From Nitrospiraceae bacterium (GTDB lineage Bacteria; Nitrospirota; Thermodesulfovibrionia; UBA6902): a stretch of 64,000 nucleotides of DNA. The notes under the pieces were generated by a model. That model worked only from the letters and a program-made list of their open reading frames with translations, was not told where the DNA came from and did not search any database. The stretch spans positions 1 through 64,000 of the forward strand of contig QZIL01000064.1 of the NCBI GenBank assembly GCA_003599025.1, written 5' to 3'. Below, in pieces: positions 37,270-46,420 of the stretch. Position 1 is the stretch's first letter. Every line of letters begins with the position of its first letter. The position numbers were made by a program, and so were the translations under genes.

Positions 37270-37405
37270 TGCTCTTCCAAAAGCCTGCGAGGTTAGCTGA
37301 CGGGCTCGGGCAAGGAAGTGCCCTATCCTGTAAAGGAATACGCCCCGAAATTTGGGTCCCCCGCGTCCATTCTCTGAATGGACCTCGGCTGCTATGTTGA
37401 TCTTA
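37270..37405 (-). promoter_or_regulatory. ydaO/yuaA c-di-AMP riboswitch upstream of kup copy 2
   Basis: On the minus strand the leader reads, in order, CAGCCGAGGTCCATTC, a pairing partner GAATGGACGCGGGGGACCC, AAATTTCGGGGCGTA, a loop region around TCCTTTACAGGATAGGGCAC, and the highly conserved CGAGCCCGTCAGCTAACCTC followed by GCAGGC. This block order is the signature of the ydaO motif. The 3' end is directly followed by the kup ribosome binding site. I see no terminator hairpin with a U-tract, so control is more likely at translation. Confidence 0.9.
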
Positions 37406-37541
37406 ATCTACTCCCGGCAAAGCAGATTGTCAAGCAGCATAACTTACCAACACCGGATATGTATTGACTTCCTGTGAAAAGTAGTTACAATTACAATATA
37501 AAAGGGATTTATTAACCGCAGCAGTTAAGGATAGACCGCAT

Positions 37542-37868
37542 ATGGAACGCAGGCATTTAAACAGGACAAGGGTCAGTTTCAAATCCGAACTTATAGCGCG
37601 TCACATGCGCTACAGCGGACGTATTGAAAATCTTTCAGAAAACAGCCTGTGCATGTCGATAGCACCTATGAAAACACCCCTGACCATCCCTCGGGATACG
37701 ACCTTTATCGTGAAATTTGAAGGCACCAAGGGAGACATGCATGAACTGCAATGTAAAGTCGTCAGGCCCTACAGACTCTCACCTGACAAACCTGCCAGTG
37801 ATATTGGGATGGAAATTATAAAGCGTCCGCCGGAGTATCTGGATTTCATAAAAAAGCTGAAGAGATAA
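37542..37868 (+). CDS. PilZ-domain protein
   Basis: A 108-residue PilZ-like domain, a c-di-GMP receptor fold. The arginine motif RRHLNR is at the N-terminus (residues 3-8). The second motif is IENLSENSLCMS; its last position (usually Gly of DxSxxG) is Ser, so binding may be weakened. The end is FIKKLKR. AAGGA lies about 12 nt upstream. It is convergent with ogt. Confidence 0.75.
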   Translation: MERRHLNRTRVSFKSELIARHMRYSGRIENLSENSLCMSIAPMKTPLTIPRDTTFIVKFEGTKGDMHELQCKVVRPYRLSPDKPASDIGMEIIKRPPEYLDFIKKLKR

Positions 37869-37879
37869 TCCTCTCAGGA

Positions 37880-38359
37880 TCATTTCCCCTCCGCGTAATA
37901 TTCCATATCAAGCAGTCTCCTTTTTACATCAACACCTGAGGAGTACCCGCCTATAGAGCCGTCGGATTCTATCACCCTGTGGCAGGGAATTATGACAGGG
38001 ACGGGATTTTTGGAGAGCGCCCTGCCAACTGCACGGACCGCAGCAGGACTTCCTGTCTTTGCAGCTACCCACTTATAGCTTCTGGTTTCTCCGAAAGGGA
38101 CTTCCATAATTGCAGTCCAGACCTTTTTTTCAAAGTCAGTCCCTGTGAGAAATTTGATCTCCTGATTAAATACGCAGGGGACGCCGCCGAAATAGTCTGC
38201 CAGCTCTTTAATAAAACTCCCGGGGGCAGCTCCCTTCTTGTAAGGCACACGCTCAGGCTTATCAAAGGAAACTCCTGTCAGCTGCCGGCCTGAAAATACC
38301 AGATACAGCGTCCCGACAGGACTGTCGAATACATCATAGCAAAGAGAAGGCTTGCTCAT
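37880..38359 (-). CDS. ogt: Methylated-DNA-protein-cysteine S-methyltransferase
   Basis: Removes alkyl groups from O6 of guanine in DNA by transferring them to an active-site cysteine. The catalytic motif IPCHRV is near the C-terminus. Other conserved parts are EVPFGETRSYKWVA and AVRAVGRALSKNPVP. With ATG at 38359 (GGGGTGG just upstream) it is 159 residues, normal for the family; an upstream ATG at 38416 would add 19 residues without a ribosome binding site. It is convergent with the PilZ gene. Confidence 0.93.
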   Translation of the reverse strand: MSKPSLCYDVFDSPVGTLYLVFSGRQLTGVSFDKPERVPYKKGAAPGSFIKELADYFGGVPCVFNQEIKFLTGTDFEKKVWTAIMEVPFGETRSYKWVAAKTGSPAAVRAVGRALSKNPVPVIIPCHRVIESDGSIGGYSSGVDVKRRLLDMEYYAEGK

Positions 38360-38587
38360 GTTCCACCCCGGGTTTCCGCAGACAAGGAAGTCTGTGGAAG
38401 AATTTCTATACGACATCTTTAAAAAACAGCCAGTAGACAGCAGTCAGTAGTCAGTAGTCAGAGAAAGAAAAACAAAGTTATTGCCCCTTAGCAAAATATA
38501 ATAAGTAGTTTGTCGATTATAGAAATGCTGGAACAGATTTTCATGTCTGCAACCATATAAACAGAATTTCCCCTGACTAACCCGGTA

Positions 38588-40741
38588 CTATGACTGGACC
38601 CGTTTTACATCAATGACCCCGTTAATGAGGGACAACTTCCTGATTGTCTGATCAAGCTGCTTTTTGTCCCTTATTTCAAGAATAAAATTAAACAGCGCCT
38701 GTTCTTCAAAGGTTGCCGAGGCCTCCAGACGGTTTATATTTATATTGTTTGTGGAAAGGACAGCGCTTAACTCCGCAAGCAGTCCCCTCTTGTCAACAGT
38801 AAGCACCTGCACTTTAACCGTATAAGTGGAATCACCGCCTGTCCACTCCACATCCACGAGACGGTCCAGATCGACCGTATGAGTGTCCAGAGTAGGACAA
38901 CCGACCTTATGTATGGAGACCCCCCTGCCTCTTGTCACAAACCCTGTTACCTTCTCTCCCGGAAGCGGATAACAGCACTTTGCACGGTGGAACATTATAT
39001 TGTCAACGCCCTTGATGGATATGCCTTTTCCTTCCGGTTCCTTTCTGGCCTCCTTTTTCGGCAGGACCTGTTCTTTTTCGACCTTTTCAGTTTCGGGCAG
39101 CAGCTTGTTTATTATTTTGTGGACCGAGAGCCTCCCGTACCCGATAGCTACAAGCAGGTCTTCATAGGTGTTGATCCGGTACGGTCTGACTATGTCCAGG
39201 ATTTCCTTTGATCTGGCAAGAGCAGGACTCAGGTTATATCGCCGGAGGGCCTTTTCAAGTAGTTCTTCACCAAGGGCCAGGCCTTTCTTCCGCTCTTCCA
39301 CTTTAAGCCACTGTTTTATCCTCGCCTTTGCCTTCTGGCTTATAACAAACTTCAGCCAGTCCCTGCTCGGTGTGTGGCCCTGTGATGTTATGATTTCGAC
39401 AGTGTCTCCGTTCTGTAACTTGTACCTTAACGGGACAATCCTGTTGTTTACCTTGGCCCCAGTGCACTGATGTCCGACCTGCGTATGAATATTATAGGCA
39501 AAATCAACGGGCGTGGAATTCTGGGGAAGCTCCACAATATCACCTTCCGGGGTAAATACGTAAACAACACCTGTAACAATATTGCCTTTGACAGCCTCAA
39601 GAAATTCCCTGGCATCAGGCGTGTCCTTTTGTGATTTAATGAACTCCCGCAACCAGGAAAAATATTTATCATCCAGTTTGTCTGCATGGTCGGCTTCCTT
39701 ATATTTCCAGTGGGCCGCAATCCCTTCCTCGGCAATCCGGTCCATATCTTCAGTCCTTATCTGAAATTCAACCCGTTCTCCCTTGGGCCCTATGACAGTC
39801 GAATGCAGAGACTGGTAAAGGTTGGATTTCGGCGCACCTATAAAATCCTTGAACCGGCCGGGCACCGGGGTCCAGAGTGAATGTATAAGGCCCAGGGCTG
39901 CATAACAGTCTGCCTGGGTATCGGTTATGATCCTGATAGCTATAACATCATATACAAGCTCAAAAGGTATTTTCTGCTTCTGCATCTTCTGATAAATGCC
40001 GTAATTGTGCTTGACCCTGCCGAAGACCTTGCCGCGAATAGAAGCTGCGTTCAGATGTGCCTCTACTATTTTTATGACTTCACGCAGGTAGCCCTCCTGC
40101 TCCCCTCTTTTCTTGGCGACCTTTCTGACCAGTTCATCATATATATCAGGCTTTAAAAACTTGAAGCTCAGGTCTTCAAATTCCGATTTCAGCCAGCCTA
40201 TACCAAGCCTGTTTGCAAGGGGTGCGTATATCTCCTGGGTCTCACGGGCTATCTTCTCCCTCTTTGCTGAAGACAGATATTCCAGAGTGCGCATATTATG
40301 GAGACGGTCGGCAAATTTAATTAGGATGACCCTCATGTCTTCAGCCATCGCAAGAAACATCTTGCGGAAGTTCTCGGCCTGCGCATCCTCGCTTGTCCTG
40401 AATTCCATTCTGGCAAGTTTTGTCAGACTCTCAACAAGAAATGCAATATCTTCTCCAAAAAGGGCCCTGATATCTTCGACTGTTGTCTCTGTGTCCTCAA
40501 CCGTGTCATGCAGCAGTCCAGCGGCGATAGAATTCGTGTCCATTTTCATTTCACACAGTATCCCGGCCACGGCAAGAGGGTGCTGAATATAGGGGGCGCC
40601 CTCTTTTCTCTTCTGCTTGAAATGGACCTCATTCGAAAAGGCATAGGCCCGCCTCAGGAGGTCGGCATTCGCCTCCGGATTATAAGTGATGACCTTGTCT
40701 ATAAGGGCATCAACAGTATTTATGTCTCTTAATACAACCAT
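38588..40741 (-). CDS. spoT: RelA/SpoT-type (p)ppGpp synthetase/hydrolase
   Basis: Bifunctional Rel-type stringent response enzyme. Domains in order are HD hydrolase (RKEGAPYIQHPLAVAG, then AAGLLHDTVEDTETTVEDIR), synthetase (FKDFIGAPKSNLYQSLHSTV, then EFQIRTEDMDRIAEEG), TGS (VYVFTPEGDIVELPQNSTPV) and a C-terminal ACT domain (KVQVLTVDKRGLLAELSAVL). The intact HD motif and synthetase motif suggest both activities. ATG at 40741 was taken as the start; a GTG at 40756 in the same frame is an alternative. It is about 717 residues, normal. A repeat-rich region lies upstream. Confidence 0.94.
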   Translation of the reverse strand: MVVLRDINTVDALIDKVITYNPEANADLLRRAYAFSNEVHFKQKRKEGAPYIQHPLAVAGILCEMKMDTNSIAAGLLHDTVEDTETTVEDIRALFGEDIAFLVESLTKLARMEFRTSEDAQAENFRKMFLAMAEDMRVILIKFADRLHNMRTLEYLSSAKREKIARETQEIYAPLANRLGIGWLKSEFEDLSFKFLKPDIYDELVRKVAKKRGEQEGYLREVIKIVEAHLNAASIRGKVFGRVKHNYGIYQKMQKQKIPFELVYDVIAIRIITDTQADCYAALGLIHSLWTPVPGRFKDFIGAPKSNLYQSLHSTVIGPKGERVEFQIRTEDMDRIAEEGIAAHWKYKEADHADKLDDKYFSWLREFIKSQKDTPDAREFLEAVKGNIVTGVVYVFTPEGDIVELPQNSTPVDFAYNIHTQVGHQCTGAKVNNRIVPLRYKLQNGDTVEIITSQGHTPSRDWLKFVISQKAKARIKQWLKVEERKKGLALGEELLEKALRRYNLSPALARSKEILDIVRPYRINTYEDLLVAIGYGRLSVHKIINKLLPETEKVEKEQVLPKKEARKEPEGKGISIKGVDNIMFHRAKCCYPLPGEKVTGFVTRGRGVSIHKVGCPTLDTHTVDLDRLVDVEWTGGDSTYTVKVQVLTVDKRGLLAELSAVLSTNNININRLEASATFEEQALFNFILEIRDKKQLDQTIRKLSLINGVIDVKRVQS

Positions 40742-41026
40742 GAATTTATTATACACCTAACCTTGAAAACCATGAAAATATTGAGGCTATATGATATTAA
40801 TGCAATTAAATTAAAGAACAAAAGGGGTCAAGGAGTCAAGGAGTCAAGGGGTCAGGATAAAATCCCTTTTTAGTAGTCAGTTTTATTTTCAGACTAACAC
40901 TTGAAAACGGACAATGACATTTTTTTCTTAATTGAATCCCTGGCCCCTTGAACCCTCGAATCCTGAAGACACCTACAAATACTTCTGTATTTTGTTTTTG
41001 CCGTAGGAATTTGAAGATTTGAATTA
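40741..41026. repeat. Simple tandem repeat region between recJ and relA/spoT
   Basis: Minus-strand genes on both sides and no gene within. It contains a GTCAAGGAG-type 9-mer repeated three times near 40829-40850 (GGGGTCAAGGAGTCAAGGAG followed by TCAAGGGGTCAGG) and a complementary CCTTGAACCCTCGAATCCTG near 40941. Confidence 0.6.
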
Positions 41027-42715
41027 TTAGCTGCGCGGTCTTATGCCCTTTAGCTGGAGTTGGAGATTTTTTGATCCGTTCCACTCATTTACCCCGAGGA
41101 CAAAGGCGATATCCAGGGATGAGGCACTGCCAATGCATTCAACCTGCTTTCCCATGCCGAAGCCGATTGTGTCCATGCTGAGATTGTCCTGCCTGAGCTG
41201 CATCTTGAGATGATTGCTGCCTACAATTTTCTGGCTGACGATGTCTATGCCTTTAGCGCCGAGTACAGGCTGCCTGTTTGACTCACCGTAAGGTTCAAGC
41301 AGCGCCAGTTGATTTGAGAGGCTGAAACTTAAATCAGAGAACCTGACGGCGGCCTCTATTTCCAATACAGGGACCATATCCTCAGGTGTGAGTTCATCTT
41401 CCACCTTCCTGCATATCCGGTCCCTGAACGCAGGAAGATTATCCAGCTCAAGCCTGAGCCCGGCAGCCTGCCGGTGCCCTCCGTAACCAAGCAGCAGGTC
41501 AGCGCAGCCGGCAATCCCCCTGTACAGATGGAAGGGCGGGATGCTTCTGGCAGAACCCTTGGCAATATTCCCGTTAACTGAAAAAAGGAACACGGGCCTG
41601 TAATACAAATCCACCAGCCGGGACGCAACTATGCCGATTACCCCGGGATGCCAGTCAGGGGATGACAGGACAATCGCGGGGCCGGGGTCGTCCGGCTCTA
41701 TCATATCAAGTGCTGTTTTTAGTACATCTGCTTCAATCTGCTGTCTGGTCCTGTTCTGCTCCTCGAGAAGATGAGCAATGGCATCTGCCCTGCCCCTGTC
41801 CTGTGTAAGGAAAAGTTCGACTACCTCCCCTGCGTCATCAAGCCTGCCTGCTGCATTGATCCTGGGTATAAGGCTGAAAGAAAGCGCACCTGCGCGGCTG
41901 CCTCCGTTTACACCGGCAGACTCTTTCAAGGCCAGTATTCCGGTCCTTGCAAGACTGTCATTGATCCTCTTGAGCCCGTATGTGACAAGGACCCTGTTTT
42001 CCCCGGTCAGAGGCACAGAATCAGCAATGGTCCCGAGGGCAACGAGATCCAGGAGGTCCTCCATTTGAAGGTCATCTCTTCCCATGTCCTGTACAAGGGC
42101 CTGGACCAGCTTAAATGCGACCCCCACTCCCGCAAGATATTTAAAAGGATATATTGAATCGATTCTGTGGGGATCAACTACCGCGACTGCAGATGGAAGC
42201 GTCTCAGGAGGTTCGTGATGATCAGTAACTATAACATCCATTCCCAATGCTCCGGCAGCAACCACCTCAGCCTCAGAGCTGATACCGCAGTCAACTGTAA
42301 CAATGAGGTCTGCCTTCATGGCACTTGCCTTCTCAATGCCTTTACTGCTCAGGCCATATCCTTCGGTTATCCTGTTGGGTATGTGATAGCAGGTCTTGAG
42401 TCCCAGCGCATTAAATGTAGAGACAAGCAGCGATGTGGCTGTTATCCCGTCCGCGTCATAGTCACCATGAACAAGGACAGTTTCATCCCTGTCAATGGCA
42501 GACCTGAGTCTGTCAACAGCAGCCCTCATGTCCGGCATGAGAAAGGGATCATGGATTTTTTTCAGCGACGGGTAGAGAAAGTCCTTTATTGCCCCGGCAT
42601 CTTTCATGCCGCGGTTCACCAGTATCTGGGCCAGCACCGGGGAAATGGAAATCTCTTTTGAAAGGTAAGCCAGGAACTCCTGATTGGTTTTGCTTACAAG
42701 CCAGTTACGATGCAT
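41027..42715 (-). CDS. recJ: Single-stranded-DNA exonuclease RecJ
   Basis: 5'-3' ssDNA exonuclease in recombination and mismatch repair, of the DHH family, Mn- or Mg-dependent. It is 562 residues. Motifs are HGDYDADGITATSLLV (motif I), DCGISS (II), TDHHEPP (III, DHH) and LGYGGHRQAAGL of the DHHA1 domain. The C-terminal OB domain starts near residue 455 and ends LQLQLKGIRPRS. It is followed by the secF gene only upstream of it, after 128 bp. Confidence 0.95.
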   Translation of the reverse strand: MHRNWLVSKTNQEFLAYLSKEISISPVLAQILVNRGMKDAGAIKDFLYPSLKKIHDPFLMPDMRAAVDRLRSAIDRDETVLVHGDYDADGITATSLLVSTFNALGLKTCYHIPNRITEGYGLSSKGIEKASAMKADLIVTVDCGISSEAEVVAAGALGMDVIVTDHHEPPETLPSAVAVVDPHRIDSIYPFKYLAGVGVAFKLVQALVQDMGRDDLQMEDLLDLVALGTIADSVPLTGENRVLVTYGLKRINDSLARTGILALKESAGVNGGSRAGALSFSLIPRINAAGRLDDAGEVVELFLTQDRGRADAIAHLLEEQNRTRQQIEADVLKTALDMIEPDDPGPAIVLSSPDWHPGVIGIVASRLVDLYYRPVFLFSVNGNIAKGSARSIPPFHLYRGIAGCADLLLGYGGHRQAAGLRLELDNLPAFRDRICRKVEDELTPEDMVPVLEIEAAVRFSDLSFSLSNQLALLEPYGESNRQPVLGAKGIDIVSQKIVGSNHLKMQLRQDNLSMDTIGFGMGKQVECIGSASSLDIAFVLGVNEWNGSKNLQLQLKGIRPRS

Positions 42716-42843
42716 GTATTACAAATTGGTCCGCAGATTTCACAGATCGTATGGAATGCTGATTAGGCCACATACCGTTACGGACTTTTAATGGATTGAA
42801 TATTTATAACAAATCCCAAATGCTGGTCATTAAGCGCAGGAAT
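42716..42843. other. Gap between secF and recJ
   Basis: 128 bp with no gene. It includes GGTCCGCAGATTTCACAGAT near 42729, a short member of the CAGAT/ATCTGTG repeat family. Confidence 0.5.
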
Positions 42844-43755
42844 TTATTTTTTCCCCATTGCCACGTCTTTGCCAAGCAGCAGTACGATAGGGCTCGCCAC
42901 AAAAATCGAAGAATATGTACCAACGATTATCCCCAGCATGATCGCAAGGGCAAAATCGTGGATCACTTCACCGCCAAAGGCAAATAGTGCGGCTGCAGAA
43001 AAGAATGTTGTCAGGGAAACTATAATAGTACGTGAAAGCACTTCATTTATGCTCTCGTTAATGACCTCAACTGTAGATTTCTTTAGCCTGGACCTCAGGT
43101 TCTCCCTGATCCTGTCAAAAACCACCACTGTGTCGGTCAGGGAATATCCGGCGATCATCAGAAGGGCGCTGACTACAATAAGATTAATCTCTTTGCCCAT
43201 CAAATAAAATATCCCGAGGACTGCGAGCACATCATGGAATGTAGCTACAGTTGCCCCGATACTGAACCTGAACTGGAAGCGTATCGTGATATAAATGAGA
43301 ATGCCTATTATCGCGGCTATGACCGCCCACAACGCGTCGGTCCTCAGTTTTTTCCCGACTTTGGGGCCTATCTCAGTGGAGGAATCCACTACCATGCTGC
43401 TTTCAGAATACTTCTGTGATAAGGCCGATATCATTTTTTTGGAAACGTCCCCGATGTTCTCCTCGCTTTTTTTCGTGCTGATCAGGACCTTGTTTTCACC
43501 CGGCAGGTCCTGAAGCTCCACATCAGATATTCCGCCGCTCAGTAAAGCCTGCCTCACATCTTTGAGCGGGACACGCTCATTGAACTTTATCTGGACCGCA
43601 GTGCCCCCGGCAAAATCAATCCCCAGATTTGCAGCGCCCCTTGATATCTGGATTACGGTGAACAGTCCAAGAACTGACATAATAGCAGTCAGGGCAAGTG
43701 CATAGTACCTCTTTCCCATGAAATCTATTTTCGTAGCTTTAAGAATTTCTATCAT
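42844..43755 (-). CDS. secF: Protein translocase subunit SecF
   Basis: Inner-membrane partner of SecD that uses the proton gradient to finish protein export (303 residues, about six helices). The family motif FAGGTAVQIKF is near residue 50, and the transmembrane block MLIAGYSLTDTVVVFDRIREN is normal (quoted in two parts: MIAGYSLTDTVVVFD, RIRENL). The ATG overlaps the secD stop (ATGA, 43752-43755), so it is coupled. The C-terminus VLLLGKDVAMGKK. Confidence 0.95.
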   Translation of the reverse strand: MIEILKATKIDFMGKRYYALALTAIMSVLGLFTVIQISRGAANLGIDFAGGTAVQIKFNERVPLKDVRQALLSGGISDVELQDLPGENKVLISTKKSEENIGDVSKKMISALSQKYSESSMVVDSSTEIGPKVGKKLRTDALWAVIAAIIGILIYITIRFQFRFSIGATVATFHDVLAVLGIFYLMGKEINLIVVSALLMIAGYSLTDTVVVFDRIRENLRSRLKKSTVEVINESINEVLSRTIIVSLTTFFSAAALFAFGGEVIHDFALAIMLGIIVGTYSSIFVASPIVLLLGKDVAMGKK

Positions 43756-45365
43756 ATGCTGAGCTCTTTCATTTCCCTTCTGGACGATATAATGTCAAAT
43801 ATTGTTTTTGTACCGACAAGGGCAGTAAAAAGGTTGATGAACACCCCTACCCCCAGGGTAACTGCAAAACCCTTTATGGGACCTGTCCCGAACTGAAAAA
43901 GGACCACTGCTGTAATCAGCGTTGTAACATGAGAGTCAAAGATGGTCCAGAAGGCCTTGTCATAACCTGAATCTATTGCCGCCCGTGGTGTCTTGCCCAG
44001 CCTGAGCTCCTCACGCATCCTCTCGAACATGAGCACATTACTGTCAACCGCCATCCCAATGGCAAGTATGATACCCGCTATGCCGGGGAGGGTGAGGGTC
44101 GCGTTAAAGGCAGAGAGTACCCCAAGCAGATAAAGAATATTAAGGACCAGCGCAAAATCCGCAATCATGCCCGCCATCCTGTAATAGATGACCATAAATA
44201 CTACGACCAGTGCAGCGCCGACAAGACCCGCCTTGACACCCGCGTTTATGGAGTCCCTGCCGAGTGAAGGGCCTACAGTCAGGTTTTGCAGCATCTTAAG
44301 GGGTGCGGGAAGCGATCCGGACCTGAGCACTATCGCGAGGTCCTTTGCCTCCTGCATCCCGAAGGAACCGGAAATCTGGGCATTGCCGCCCGCGATTTTT
44401 TCCTGAATTACCGGGGATGAATATACATTGTTGTCAAGTATGATCGCGAGCCTCTTTTTGACATTATTAGCAGTGACCTGTTCAAATAGCCTTGACCCTA
44501 CAGAATCAAATGAAATTGACACATAGGGCTCGTTATATCTCTGGTCTATGTTCACTCGGGCCTCTGTAAGAAACTCTCCTGTCAGGAGCGCATGTTTTTT
44601 CATAAGGTAAACTGTCAGTGTCTCTACCCCGGTCTCCTTGTTGCGTTCCCTGCCGAAAAGGATCTCGTCCCCCTCAGGGATCTGCCCTGCAAACTGTTCC
44701 AGAATCTTCGGGGCTTCAGAGGGCAGAATAGAGCCCGGGAGCTGCGCTGCCACAGGGGACTCGTCATCAAGGAGTTTAAATTCGAGTATTGCGGTCTTGC
44801 CCACAAGCTCGATAGCACGCTTGGTGTCTTTTATGCCCGGAAGCTGAATGACTATTTCATTGCCGGATTGTGTGTGGATTGTCGGCTCTGTTACACCAAA
44901 CTCATCCACCCTGTTTCTGATCGTCTCGAGAGCCTGTTCAACAGAAGATTCCTTGATCCTCTTGATCTCCTGTGCATCAAGATTGTATACGATCTTTCCC
45001 TCAGAAACGGATTCGAGGCTGAGGTTCGGGAACTGCTCTGAAATCGTCTTTTTAACTGCATCTGTATCCGGAGATACGATAATATCAGGGCCTTTTTTCT
45101 CTGCCCGGGCTTCGATCTTTTTCTCATTAAAGGTATTTGCAAGGCTCGATGTCAATCTCTCGACCGTAACGTCCACTGCCTTGTCACCGTCGACTTCATA
45201 TACGAGGTGCACACCTCCCTGCAGATCAAGACCGAGTACGATCCCGTATTTCTGAAGCCATTCGGGAAGTGCGCCTTTAAGTGTGGTAGAAGGAAGGTAA
45301 AATATTACCGATAGCAATGTTGCTGCAGTGATCAGTGAAAGACGCCAGAAAAAATTTTTTTTCAC
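43752..45365 (-). CDS. secD: Protein translocase subunit SecD
   Basis: Large inner-membrane subunit of the SecDF accessory translocase. With GTG at 45365 it is 537 residues; AAGGAG sits about 10 nt upstream, overlapping the yajC stop, which is why this start is preferred to one 33 nt further upstream. Motifs are GLDLQGGVHLVYEVDG near the N-terminus and AIGMAVDSNVLMFERMREEL in the C-terminal membrane part. It is in the yajC-secD-secF operon. Confidence 0.95.
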   Translation of the reverse strand: MKKNFFWRLSLITAATLLSVIFYLPSTTLKGALPEWLQKYGIVLGLDLQGGVHLVYEVDGDKAVDVTVERLTSSLANTFNEKKIEARAEKKGPDIIVSPDTDAVKKTISEQFPNLSLESVSEGKIVYNLDAQEIKRIKESSVEQALETIRNRVDEFGVTEPTIHTQSGNEIVIQLPGIKDTKRAIELVGKTAILEFKLLDDESPVAAQLPGSILPSEAPKILEQFAGQIPEGDEILFGRERNKETGVETLTVYLMKKHALLTGEFLTEARVNIDQRYNEPYVSISFDSVGSRLFEQVTANNVKKRLAIILDNNVYSSPVIQEKIAGGNAQISGSFGMQEAKDLAIVLRSGSLPAPLKMLQNLTVGPSLGRDSINAGVKAGLVGAALVVVFMVIYYRMAGMIADFALVLNILYLLGVLSAFNATLTLPGIAGIILAIGMAVDSNVLMFERMREELRLGKTPRAAIDSGYDKAFWTIFDSHVTTLITAVVLFQFGTGPIKGFAVTLGVGVFINLFTALVGTKTIFDIISSRREMKELSI

Positions 45366-45372
45366 CTGGGAA

Positions 45373-45816
45373 TTACTCCTTGGTCCTGAGGCCGGCAATG
45401 TAGCCGCGGTTTACCTTTATCTTTACGTCGTCCTTGACACCGACCTTAAGGGTCACGGTCTCAGTATCGATATCTTCGATAAGCCCGTAGATGCCGCCAT
45501 TAGTCATGACCTTGTCGCCTTTTTTAAGGTTCTCGAGCATCTGCTTATGCTCTTTTGCTTTCTTTGACTGGGGCCTGATAAGCAGGAAATAAAAAATGAC
45601 AAAGATCAGTATCAGAGGCAGAAAAGACTGAAGCATGGCAGTCGTACCCTGGGGGCCTCCTGCGTTACCTCCCGGCTGTCCGGCCATTGCATAGACTGTA
45701 GCTGTTGATCCTGCAACAATCAGTATCGAGAACAAAAGCAAATTTAAAGAATACGCTATATAATTATTGATCCGGCGCTGCACACGGCCAGTTTTTTGAA
45801 TGAACCGGTTCGACAT
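45373..45816 (-). CDS. yajC: Preprotein translocase subunit YajC
   Basis: Small membrane protein associated with SecDF. It is 147 residues, longer than usual (about 100), because of an N-terminal extension with its own signal-like hydrophobic stretch (IAYSLNLLLFSILIVAGSTA) and a Gly-rich linker. The conserved membrane helix is QSFLPLILIFVIFYFLLIRP, followed by the cytoplasmic part SKKAKEHKQMLENLKKGDKV. The start ATG has GGAGG 7 nt upstream. It is first in yajC-secD-secF. Confidence 0.9.
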   Translation of the reverse strand: MSNRFIQKTGRVQRRINNYIAYSLNLLLFSILIVAGSTATVYAMAGQPGGNAGGPQGTTAMLQSFLPLILIFVIFYFLLIRPQSKKAKEHKQMLENLKKGDKVMTNGGIYGLIEDIDTETVTLKVGVKDDVKIKVNRGYIAGLRTKE

Positions 45817-45933
45817 TACACATCCTCCATGTATTTATTAGTATTAAAAGACTTGATACTATAACTTTTCAGAGTTTTTTTTATCAAGATACAAATACCC
45901 ATTAGTTATAGGAGGGGCAAAACAACCGGAGTT

Positions 45934-46029
45934 ATCATTCCCGCAGGCTTCGCGTGTCGGAAATTCTCCTGAAAACAAAAAGAAAGATTCCCCCGAATAA
46001 GTCGGGGCAGGCTCCCAGGCCGGAATGAC
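45934..46029. repeat. Dispersed palindromic repeat (GTCATTCC family), copy 5
   Basis: ATCATTCCCGCAGGCTTCGC at the left, CCCCCGAATAAGTCGGGGCA inside, and CCCAGGCCGGAATGACG at the right end. The left end has one changed base (ATCATT). Confidence 0.75.
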
Positions 46030-46240
46030 GGCCATTCCCCCGGAAACTGACGGGTTACAAAGAAGTGCCTGACGCGGACTGACGCATCGGACCCCTGCCC
46101 TTGCAGAGTGTAATTTGCCTCACTTTTGGGGGAATTGCCGCAATATTCAATTAATGTTTGAAGACGATATGTTAACAGGCTTCATATGTAAAACAGCATC
46201 TCGTCTTATTAATATCGGATTTCTCATGCCTGGTCAACAA

Positions 46241-46256
46241 TGGCATGGTAATTGCT
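46241..46256 (+). promoter_or_regulatory. Sigma-54-type promoter of the hydrogenase operon
   Basis: TGGCATGGTAATTGCT matches the -24/-12 consensus TGGCACG-N4-TTGCW in all but one position of the GG element (TGGCAT for TGGCAC), with exact GG-to-GC spacing. Transcription would start near 46268, about 150 nt before the small-subunit start. Sigma-54 control with a dedicated activator is known for some hydrogenase operons; no activator gene is in the window. Confidence 0.7.
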
Positions 46257-46420
46257 GTATATTTTATGTCTTATTTCCCGGTATCCATAATTATTAGCTT
46301 AAAGCAGTATGCGCCAGCATATCAGATAAGTAAGGCTGCCTGATAAGTAATGATGCAGGTCTGAATTAATCCGGATCAGCCGAAACCGGACAAAGCATAC
46401 AAAAAAGGAGGCAGTTTAAA

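Larger units (their letters stand above)
45817..46420. other. Intergenic region before the hydrogenase operon
   Basis: 604 bp. It holds a GTCATTCC-family repeat (45934-46029) near the yajC side, the sigma-54-type promoter at 46241-46256 and a leader of about 150 nt before the hydrogenase start. Short open frames here have no ribosome binding sites and look like chance. Confidence 0.7.

Noticed and set aside
40829-40850. Short 9-mer tandem repeat considered as a CRISPR start
   Set aside because: The units abut each other without spacers and number only three, so this is a simple tandem repeat.
46115-46297. A 60-residue frame upstream of the hydrogenase
   Set aside because: It spans the sigma-54-type promoter and shows no coding signal.
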